DNA of 64,000 nucleotides from Bryobacterales bacterium. Its GTDB lineage: Bacteria > Acidobacteriota > Terriglobia > Bryobacterales > Bryobacteraceae. Below, piece by piece: positions 52,407 through 59,561 of the stretch (positions are counted from its first letter, which is position 1; each line of letters starts with the position of its first letter). Below the pieces are notes generated by a model. That model saw only the letters and a program-made list of their open reading frames with translations, was not told the origin of the DNA and did not search any database. The stretch covers positions 62,001 through 126,000 of the forward strand of contig PNAJ01000115.1 in assembly GCA_003170295.1 (NCBI GenBank). The letters are read 5' to 3'. The translations under genes and the position numbers were made by a program.

Positions 52407-52445
52407 TGTCTCCTCGCTGACGGGTTCTGGTGTAGGCGCTCGGGC

Positions 52446-52491
52446 GTAGACACGAGTGTCAACGCGGCACGCACGAGTGCGCGCGCCACAT
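52446..52491 (+). repeat. GACACnAGTGTC repeat, copy C
   Basis: GACACGAGTGTCAACGCGGC (from 52449) continues ACGCACGAGTGCGCGCGCCACAT. It lies 36 bases before the glycosidase-like start and is identical to copy A in its GC-alternating end. Confidence 0.7.
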
Positions 52492-52527
52492 CGGCCCGAC
52501 GTGGTCACAGGAAGGGACGACCAGGTT

Positions 52528-55233
52528 ATGAACTCATTGCGCAGGAACGCTCTAAACCGCCGTCAGTTTTTGCAGACTGCGGGCTCTGTCGCCGCAGCCG
52601 GAGTCACGGGTCTCGCCGCTGTGCGCGGCGTATCGATTATCGTGAATCCGCGCGATGAAGTCGCAAACGCGGATCCGGCAAGATGGGCGGTAAACGAACT
52701 CGAACGTTGCCTGACCACATCTGGTGTGGCTGTCGAGAGGCGCGCGCGGGCCGCCGACGCAAAGACCGGCAATCAGTGCATCGTGGTTGCTGGTTCAAGA
52801 TCTCCCGAGGCCACAGATATTCTCAAACAGGCTGGGGTGACAGTTCCTGAAGTACCGGAAGCACTTGGGTTGGTACCTGGGAAAGGCGCGTTGCTGGCGT
52901 GCGGTTTTGACTCCCGAGGGCTAGTCTACGCGCTGCTCGAATTAGTGGACCGGGTGCAAAACGGCACCGATTTCTCCCTCTCCAAGCCCGTGATCGAGCG
53001 CCCGGCGAATGCGATTCGCGGCATCAGCAAACTATTCTCCAGCGACGTCGAGGATAGCCGCTGGTTCAACGATCGCGAGATGTGGCCGCAGTACTTGACC
53101 ATGCTCGCCACAAACCGCTTCAACCGGTTTCATCTGGCGCTCGGCATCGGCTATGACTTTATCCGCAACGTTACCGATGCCTACTTTTTGTTCGCCTATC
53201 CATTTTTTATCAATGTGCCCGGTTACAACGTGCGGGTTCCGCAATTGCCGGATGCGGAACGCGACCAAAACCTCAAGATGCTGCAATTCATCTCCGAGCA
53301 AACCGTGGCCCGAGGGATGCGGTTCCAGTTGGGTCTCTGGATGCATGGGTATGAATGGATCGACAGTCCGAAGCCCAATTACACCATTCAAGGACTGGCG
53401 CGCGAGACCCACGGGCCCTACTGCCGCGATGCCGTCCGCGCCCTTCTGAAGGCGTGTCCGGCCATCGGCGGCATCACGTTCCGGATTCACGGCGAGAGCG
53501 GAGTTGAAGAAGGAAGTTACGACTTCTGGAAAAACGTTTTCGATGGCGTGGCGACCTGCGGCCGCGAGGTCGAGATCGATATGCACGCCAAGGGCATGGA
53601 TGAGACCATGCTGAAGCTGGCGGTGGCAACCGGGCTGCCCGTGAAGGTCTCCCCCAAGTACTGGGCGGAACATATGGGCATGCCCTACCATCAGGCGGAT
53701 ATTCGGGCGGTGGAGCAGCCTAAGGCGGGGCGGACGGCACCGGGGCTCATGAAATTCAGCGCTGGCTCCCGCAGTTTTCTCCGCTACGGCTATGGGGATC
53801 TTCTGCGCGAAGATCGCCAGTGGGGTGTGCTGCTTCGAATCTGGCCGGGGACGCAGCGTCTGCTGCTGTGGGGAGATCCGCTGACCGCGGCCGCACATTC
53901 GCGCGCGTTCAGCTTCTGCGGCAGCGAGGGCGTCGACATCATGGAGCCTCTCTCGTTCAAAGGCCGGAGGGGGTCGGGGATTGCGGGCGGGCTTGCAGGC
54001 GATCGATGCGCTTATGCAGACCCGTCTCTCAAATCACGCTGGGATTGGGAGAAGTATCTCTACAGCTACCGCGTGTGGGGACGGCTGCTCTACAATCCCG
54101 ATGCGGAACCGGAAGTGTGGCAGAGATATTTGCAGAAACAGTTCGGGCCGGGGGCGCCTGGGATGGAAGCCGCGCTGGCCAACGCGAGCCGCATCCTTCC
54201 GACCGTCACGACGGCCCACCTTCCGTCCGCCGCAAATAACAGTTATTGGCCGGAAGTATATTTCAACCAGTCGATGATCGATCCCGATCACCCCGCTCCC
54301 TACACGGACTCGCCTGCTCCCAAAGTGTTTGGCAACGTCAGCCCGCTCGATCCGCAATTATTTTCCCGCATCAACGACTATGCGGACGGACTGCTTACAG
54401 GCGAATGCAGCGGGAAATATTCGCCCATTGAAGTCGCACAGTGGATTGAAGACTACGCCTCAAGAGCGGTAAAAGGCCTTGCGGAAGCGGATGCGCTGGT
54501 CGCGGCGAAGAACCGGCCCGAATACCGCAGGATGGTCGAGGATGTCGCGATTCAAGCTGGATTAGGCCGGTTTTTTGGAGCGAAGTTTCGAAGCGGCGTG
54601 CTGTACCGGATCTATGAACGCACGGGAAATCGCACGGCTCTTGAGGAGTCGCTCAAAGCGTATCGCGCGGCGAGAACTTTCTGGTCGGAATTAGCGAATC
54701 GCGCGAAGAGCGTTTACGTGTCCGACATCACAGTCGGAGAACACGAGCAATTGCGCGGTCACTGGCTCGACCGGCTGCCGAGGATCAATGTCGATATTGT
54801 TTTGATGGCGCAGCAGGCGGATCGGGCAAAGATCGGAGACGCATCGCCGGAGCGGGTGGAATCTGCGATTAAGGCCGCACTGGGACGTCCACGGCGCAGC
54901 ACTCTCGCTTGCCAGCATCGGCCTGCCGCGAAGTTTCACGCCGGGCAACCGCTTCGAATAGAATTGTCTGTCGAGAAAGCGTCACGTGCCGATAAAAGCG
55001 AGGTCGCGGCGCGCTTGTATTATCGCCACGTCTCGCAAGCGGAAAGGTACGAGTCGGTTGAAATGCAGCCCGGCGACGGACGTTATCGCGCCACGGTCCC
55101 GGCCAGCTACACGAATTCGCCTTATCCGCTGGAGTATTACTTCGAACTGAAGCACGGGCCGGAATCGGCCTGGATTTTCCCCGGATTCCGGGAGGATTTG
55201 ACGGGCCAACCGTATTTCGTCGTTCGGATTTGA
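52528..55233 (+). CDS. Tat-exported glycoside-hydrolase-like protein (alpha-glucuronidase-type layout)
   Basis: A 901-residue protein with a Tat signal (LNRRQFLQTAGSVAAAG). Residues about 30-150 look like the non-catalytic N-terminal domain of GH20/GH67 enzymes (WAVNELERCL, IVVAGSRSPEATDIL, GFDSRGLVYALLELVDRV); a TIM-barrel-like core follows (NRFNRFHLALGIGYDF, FQLGLWMHGYEWID, ITFRIHGESGVEEG, EIDMHAKGMDETM). The end is an Ig-like domain (LYYRHVSQAERYE, EYYFELKHGPESAW). Catalytic acids are not assigned; Glu in HGESGVEEG is a candidate. ATG 52528 starts the Tat signal; the longer frame would read through repeat copy C. Confidence 0.6.
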   Translation: MNSLRRNALNRRQFLQTAGSVAAAGVTGLAAVRGVSIIVNPRDEVANADPARWAVNELERCLTTSGVAVERRARAADAKTGNQCIVVAGSRSPEATDILKQAGVTVPEVPEALGLVPGKGALLACGFDSRGLVYALLELVDRVQNGTDFSLSKPVIERPANAIRGISKLFSSDVEDSRWFNDREMWPQYLTMLATNRFNRFHLALGIGYDFIRNVTDAYFLFAYPFFINVPGYNVRVPQLPDAERDQNLKMLQFISEQTVARGMRFQLGLWMHGYEWIDSPKPNYTIQGLARETHGPYCRDAVRALLKACPAIGGITFRIHGESGVEEGSYDFWKNVFDGVATCGREVEIDMHAKGMDETMLKLAVATGLPVKVSPKYWAEHMGMPYHQADIRAVEQPKAGRTAPGLMKFSAGSRSFLRYGYGDLLREDRQWGVLLRIWPGTQRLLLWGDPLTAAAHSRAFSFCGSEGVDIMEPLSFKGRRGSGIAGGLAGDRCAYADPSLKSRWDWEKYLYSYRVWGRLLYNPDAEPEVWQRYLQKQFGPGAPGMEAALANASRILPTVTTAHLPSAANNSYWPEVYFNQSMIDPDHPAPYTDSPAPKVFGNVSPLDPQLFSRINDYADGLLTGECSGKYSPIEVAQWIEDYASRAVKGLAEADALVAAKNRPEYRRMVEDVAIQAGLGRFFGAKFRSGVLYRIYERTGNRTALEESLKAYRAARTFWSELANRAKSVYVSDITVGEHEQLRGHWLDRLPRINVDIVLMAQQADRAKIGDASPERVESAIKAALGRPRRSTLACQHRPAAKFHAGQPLRIELSVEKASRADKSEVAARLYYRHVSQAERYESVEMQPGDGRYRATVPASYTNSPYPLEYYFELKHGPESAWIFPGFREDLTGQPYFVVRI

Positions 55234-55269
55234 GAGAGACAAAGTCTCACCTCGATCTACTTCAGAAGT

Positions 55270-56742
55270 GTGCTCGCAGAAATAACAGAGCCTGCCAGCT
55301 TCCTGGTCGACCCTGCCGATGTGACTGGACTTCGCGGCGTGTTGGCGAAGCTGGCGGGTCTCGGATACTCCGAGAGTCTCGTAAGCGCGCGTCTCGGATT
55401 GGAGGACCTTGCCGATCTCCAGTGGCGTCTCGTAACGATATTGCGCGCGGATCGTTTGGCTGGCCGCGATCCGCTTGCTCTGGCGATCGATTTATTTCTG
55501 TTGCAAGGGACGCTTCCGATGGAGGAACTCGACCGGTTGTTCGTTTCGTCCGAACGCGATGTGCTGATCCGAGCCGGGCTGCTCGCCATCGATGAGACGG
55601 GGCAAGCTCGGGCTCGTGCGTCGCTCTATCCCGTCGGCGATCGGCTGATCTTTTCAGACCACGCGTGGCCGGAGCTTCCGCATCCGGGGTATGCGACGGT
55701 TCCGTACGATCAGGTTATGGGAGTTGGCCTCGATAGCCGCCATCTTGCGCGCTGTACCACTCGCCGGCCGTTTCGCGCCGCGCTCGACCTGTGTACCGGC
55801 TCCGGCATCCATGCGCTGCTCGCTTCCTCCCATACCGAGCGCGTGTGCGCGATCGATATCAATCCTCGTGCGGCCCGCTGCACACGCTTCAACGCCCAAG
55901 TCTCGGGCATCAACAACCTGGAAGTCGCGGTCGACGATCTTTTCGAAGCCGTGCGCGGCCAGCGTTTCGATTTGATCACGGCGAATCCTCCGTTTGTGCC
56001 ATCGCCTGTGAACACATTAAGATTTCGGGACGGAGGGCGGTCGGGAGAAGACATCCAGAAACGAATCGTCGCAGGCTTGCCGCATCACCTTGCGCCGGGT
56101 GGCATTGCGCAGATTGTCACGCAGCTCGGCGAGCGTGAACAGGAGCCGCTGGTCAACCGATTGCGCGAATGGCTCGACGGCGCGCCGATGGACATCTATA
56201 TTCTCCGCCTGAGCGAACATGCTGCTGCAAAATACGCCATCGGACATGCCAAAGGTGACAACTACCAGGCATTCCTAGACTCAATTGAGGAGTGGGCAAG
56301 GAATCTTCGAGCACAGGGCTATATCCGGGTGGTTTCGGTGGTCATTTCTTTCGAGTGGAGTGATTCTGCTTACGGCCCGCCATGGGAGCGGGTCGACGAA
56401 TCCCCGCCGCCGCGCCGCGCCGCGGGTGCGGAGATCGATGCGGCATTTCTGGCGGAACGATTGATACGGCACCCCGATTTCGAGCGGGTCCTCAAACAGA
56501 GCGGGGTGTGCCTCGCCGGACCGATCGCGCTTCTCGACGCGCGAGTGCTCGGTAGTGATATACGCGCGAAAGCCAAGGTAACTTTGATGGGACAGGCATT
56601 GTCGATTGAACATCAGCTCGATCCGGTGGAGCGAGAGATCCTGGATCGAATGGGCGGGCGCATTCAAGTGCCCGACGAGCCAGCCGCGATCGCGGCGATA
56701 CGGTCGCTGCTGCGACGCAGGCTGGTCCGTATTGACCCTTAA
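55270..56742 (+). CDS. SAM-dependent methyltransferase with NPPF motif
   Basis: A 490-residue cytoplasmic protein starting at GTG 55270. An N-terminal helical domain (to about 150) precedes a class I methyltransferase: motif I ALDLCTGSGIHALLAS, acidic VCAIDINPRAARC, and the ANPPFVPSP catalytic motif typical of N6-adenine and N5-glutamine methyltransferases (HemK/RlmG-like). A C-terminal winged domain of about 170 residues follows. The NPPF loop binds a planar amide or amine; RNA, DNA or protein targets are all possible. It overlaps a CCTTAA repeat at the 3' end. Confidence 0.8.
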   Translation: MLAEITEPASFLVDPADVTGLRGVLAKLAGLGYSESLVSARLGLEDLADLQWRLVTILRADRLAGRDPLALAIDLFLLQGTLPMEELDRLFVSSERDVLIRAGLLAIDETGQARARASLYPVGDRLIFSDHAWPELPHPGYATVPYDQVMGVGLDSRHLARCTTRRPFRAALDLCTGSGIHALLASSHTERVCAIDINPRAARCTRFNAQVSGINNLEVAVDDLFEAVRGQRFDLITANPPFVPSPVNTLRFRDGGRSGEDIQKRIVAGLPHHLAPGGIAQIVTQLGEREQEPLVNRLREWLDGAPMDIYILRLSEHAAAKYAIGHAKGDNYQAFLDSIEEWARNLRAQGYIRVVSVVISFEWSDSAYGPPWERVDESPPPRRAAGAEIDAAFLAERLIRHPDFERVLKQSGVCLAGPIALLDARVLGSDIRAKAKVTLMGQALSIEHQLDPVEREILDRMGGRIQVPDEPAAIAAIRSLLRRRLVRIDP

Positions 56743-56795
56743 TTGCCCTTAAATGTCGCTGTGCGAGGCCTTATTCGAGCTTAAAAACGGCTATT
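56736..56795. repeat. CCTTAA-rich intergenic repeat, copy 2
   Basis: CCCTTAATTGCCCTTAAATG then GCGAGGCCTTATTCGAGCTTAAAAACG aligns end to end with copy 1 at 21437. Both sit at the junction of convergent genes and extend into a gene end. Confidence 0.5.
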
Positions 56796-58122
56796 TCGAC
56801 GGCTTCACGTACTCTTTCGGGAACTGTACAGGAGTTCCGCCGCGGCTCACGATAATATCGGCCATCCGTTGAATCGGCTTATCAAGCGGAATGTTGTCGC
56901 CGGTTTGAATAGGGGTTCTACCACGGGCATCTTTTTCATCGAGAGGAACACCGATATCAGCAAGATATTGAGCCAGTTCCGTCATCTCCGTTTGCGTCGC
57001 TCCGCTGGCGGGATTGCTGACGCACTGATGCATGGCGGTGCGGCCGCCGTTGTCGACGGCCTTTACATCTTTGTCGAATTCGAACGCGTATTTTGCGGCG
57101 TCCACACGACCGCTTGCGGCGGCGGCAAGCAGAAGACTGGCGCCATCCTGCGCTTTTATTTTCGGGTCCGCGCCGGCTTCAATCAGGGCACGCATGACGT
57201 CCACGCGATTGTTTCTGGCTCCGAGAAGAAGTGGGGTCTGGCCGCCGGCGACTGCGCGGAACCCGGCCGTGTTCGCCGGTTCCGTGCGAGCGTTCGGCTT
57301 CGCGCCCTTGGTCAGCAACTTCTTGACCAGGTCGAGCGCGCCCGATTGCGCGGCGACGTGCAACGGAGTGCTGCCGGTGCGATCCGCGATGTTGGGGTCG
57401 GCTCCGCCATCGAGCAGCGCTATCGAGGCCGCGTAGCTGCGGTTCGTGGTTGCGATGGCCAATACCTTGGTTTTATCTGCGGGAGCATAGTCGGGATTCG
57501 CGCCGGCAATCAGGAGACGCTGCACCGAACGAGCGTCGTCTTTGAGCGCCGCGAAAACCAACGCCGTGAAACCGGACTTACTGGCCGCATTCACGTTCGC
57601 GCCTCTTTGAATCAGCAGGTCGACCACGGCGGCATGCCCTTCAGAGGCGGCCCACATGAGCGCGTTTTGAAGACTCTTCGGCTCAGAGCCATTGATGTCG
57701 GCGCCGCGATCGAGCAGCATCCTGACTTCTTCCACGCTCCCCGCGCCGGACGCGATCATCAGTGCCGTCTCGCCATTCCAACGCGTGGCTTTCGGGTCGG
57801 CGCCGGCTTTGAGGAGTTTTCCCGAGAGCGGCGCATCTCCGTTGGCAAGCGCGAGAGTGAGAGGCGTTTCCCCATAGTCGCCCGCGGTATTGATTTTGGC
57901 GCCCGCGGCCATCAGCTTTTCGGCCATGTCCGGCAAATCGAGAAACGCGGCCCATGCTAGCGCGGTGGCGCCGTCGGGGGCGGGAGCGTCGATATCCGCG
58001 CGCTCGGCGAGTAGCTTGTCGAACGCTTTGGCGTCGCGGCGCTTTACGGCATCGATGAGGCGGAGGTCGGATGCAGCCCAGGTTGTGGTGACGGCGAGGG
58101 TCAGTGCCAATGCGCACTTCAC
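56791..58122 (-). CDS. Exported ankyrin-repeat protein
   Basis: A 443-residue protein from GTG 58122, giving the signal peptide MKCALALTLAVTTTWAAS. About eleven ankyrin repeats follow (DGATALAWAAFLDLPDMAEKL, NGETALMIASGAGSVEEVRM, TGSTPLHVAAQSGALDLVKK). Ankyrin repeats mediate protein contacts; a periplasmic partner, perhaps the DUF1552/DUF1592 proteins encoded next door, is likely. A longer frame from ATG 58209, overlapping the DUF1552 stop as TGATG, is open but would have to translate the double-hairpin repeat at 58134-58176. Confidence 0.85.
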   Translation of the reverse strand: MKCALALTLAVTTTWAASDLRLIDAVKRRDAKAFDKLLAERADIDAPAPDGATALAWAAFLDLPDMAEKLMAAGAKINTAGDYGETPLTLALANGDAPLSGKLLKAGADPKATRWNGETALMIASGAGSVEEVRMLLDRGADINGSEPKSLQNALMWAASEGHAAVVDLLIQRGANVNAASKSGFTALVFAALKDDARSVQRLLIAGANPDYAPADKTKVLAIATTNRSYAASIALLDGGADPNIADRTGSTPLHVAAQSGALDLVKKLLTKGAKPNARTEPANTAGFRAVAGGQTPLLLGARNNRVDVMRALIEAGADPKIKAQDGASLLLAAAASGRVDAAKYAFEFDKDVKAVDNGGRTAMHQCVSNPASGATQTEMTELAQYLADIGVPLDEKDARGRTPIQTGDNIPLDKPIQRMADIIVSRGGTPVQFPKEYVKPSK

Positions 58123-58133
58123 GAATCGACCGA

Positions 58134-58176
58134 GCCGGACCAGGGGGTCCGGCGCAGACGAGGGCGTCTGCCCCAC
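58134..58176 (-). repeat. Double-hairpin repeat unit (AGGG loops)
   Basis: GCCGGACC-AGGG-GGTCCGGC (58134-58153) and GCAGACG-AGGG-CGTCTGC (58154-58171), closed by CCCCAC. On the minus strand this is GTGGGG plus two CCCT-loop hairpins, the same unit as at 51525 and 19319 with different stem bases. It stands in the leader of the ankyrin gene. Confidence 0.75.
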
Positions 58177-58208
58177 AAGGAAAAGAAAGCTTGTTGGGGC
58201 GATCACCA

Positions 58209-59561
58209 TCAGATCTCGGAAAGGTGCTGGACTTTGCCGGTACTATCGCCGAGTTTCTCGGTGGGAACGCCCGCCTTGTCGAGCATCGACAGGAGCAGGT
58301 TGTTCATGGGCGTCTCCTCGGCATAACGGATGTGCCGGCCACCTTTAAGTTTTCCGCAAGCGCCTCCAATCAGAGCCAGAGGCAGATTGGTGTGGGTGTG
58401 GCGATTCCCGTCGGAGATGCTGCTGCCGTAGAGGATCATGGAGTGATCGAGCAGCGTGCCGTCGCCGTCTGGAGTGGATTTCATCCGGTCGATCAAGTAA
58501 GCGAATTGATTTACGTGGTGGGTGTTGATCTGGATGGTTTTGGAAATCTTGTCCGGATCGTTCTGGTGATGGGTGCAGTTGTGATGGCCGTCGGAAATGC
58601 CGATTTCGCGGTAGCTGCGATTGCTGCCCTCGCGCGCCAGCATGAATGTGACCACCCTGGTCAGATCGGCCTGGTAGGCGATCACCATCAGATCCATCAT
58701 CAGACGGGCATGATCGACGAACTCCTCCGGCGCGGACACCGGGAGGTTGATAACCGGGATCTTCGTCGCGGTCTTCTGCTCTTCGGCTTTCTGAATCCGG
58801 CGCTCGATATCGCGAATCGCGTCTAGATATTCCGTAAGCTTGTGGCGGTCGCCCCGGCCGAGCTTGGTTTCCATGCGATCCACGCTGCCCTTGACGAAAT
58901 CGAGCAGGCTGCCACGTTGCCGCATCCAATCGAGGCGGGAGGCGGCATCGGTGCTGTCGCCGTCTCCGAAGAGGCGCTCGAACAGCGCACGCGGGTTCAC
59001 CTCCATGGGATTGGGTGTGGTGGGGCTGCTCCAGGAAATCGTATTCGTGTAGGCGCAGCTATAACCAGAATCGCAACCACCGGCCAGGCTGGGGGCTTCC
59101 ACTCCAATTTCGAGGGAGGAGAACTGCGTGTGCTTGGCCATTTCGCGCGCGGCGACCTGGTCCGCCGAGATGCCGGCGTGAATGTCGGCGCCTTCGGTCT
59201 TCTTCGGATGGACGCCTGTGAGCCAGGTCGCGCCGGCGCGGGCATGGTCGCCGCCGCCGTCCCCAAAGGAACGGCCGTTGATCTGCGCGAGATTGCTCAG
59301 AATCAGCGTGCGATCGCGGAAGGGCGCGAGGGCTTTCATGGTGGCGTTGAACTCGAAGGCGGCGCCTTCGCCCGAGGGGCTCCAGCCGGATTCGATGATT
59401 CCGTTCGGGACGTACACAAAGCCTAGACGGACCGGACTTGCGGCGCTGTTTGTCGTCCCGGCGAATGCGGGCACCATCGCGTCGAGAAATGGCAGCGCGA
59501 CGACGGCGCCGGCTCCGCGCAGGAACGCACGGCGGGGCAGGTGTTTCTTGATAACCATCAT
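58209..59561 (-). CDS. Tat-exported DUF1552 protein
   Basis: A 450-residue protein. ATG 59561 overlaps the stop of the DUF1592 gene (TAATG), giving coupled translation, and leads into a Tat signal (LPRRAFLRGAGAVVALPF). DUF1552 landmarks are RLGFVYVPNGIIESGW, GDGGGDHARAGATWLTG, YREIGISDGHHNCTHHQND and EETPMNNLLLSMLDKAGVP. The fold is thought to be alkaline-phosphatase/sulfatase-like, related to DUF1501, but no reaction is known. It pairs with DUF1592 cytochromes across Acidobacteria and Planctomycetes. A paralogue lies at the right edge. Confidence 0.9.
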   Translation of the reverse strand: MMVIKKHLPRRAFLRGAGAVVALPFLDAMVPAFAGTTNSAASPVRLGFVYVPNGIIESGWSPSGEGAAFEFNATMKALAPFRDRTLILSNLAQINGRSFGDGGGDHARAGATWLTGVHPKKTEGADIHAGISADQVAAREMAKHTQFSSLEIGVEAPSLAGGCDSGYSCAYTNTISWSSPTTPNPMEVNPRALFERLFGDGDSTDAASRLDWMRQRGSLLDFVKGSVDRMETKLGRGDRHKLTEYLDAIRDIERRIQKAEEQKTATKIPVINLPVSAPEEFVDHARLMMDLMVIAYQADLTRVVTFMLAREGSNRSYREIGISDGHHNCTHHQNDPDKISKTIQINTHHVNQFAYLIDRMKSTPDGDGTLLDHSMILYGSSISDGNRHTHTNLPLALIGGACGKLKGGRHIRYAEETPMNNLLLSMLDKAGVPTEKLGDSTGKVQHLSEI

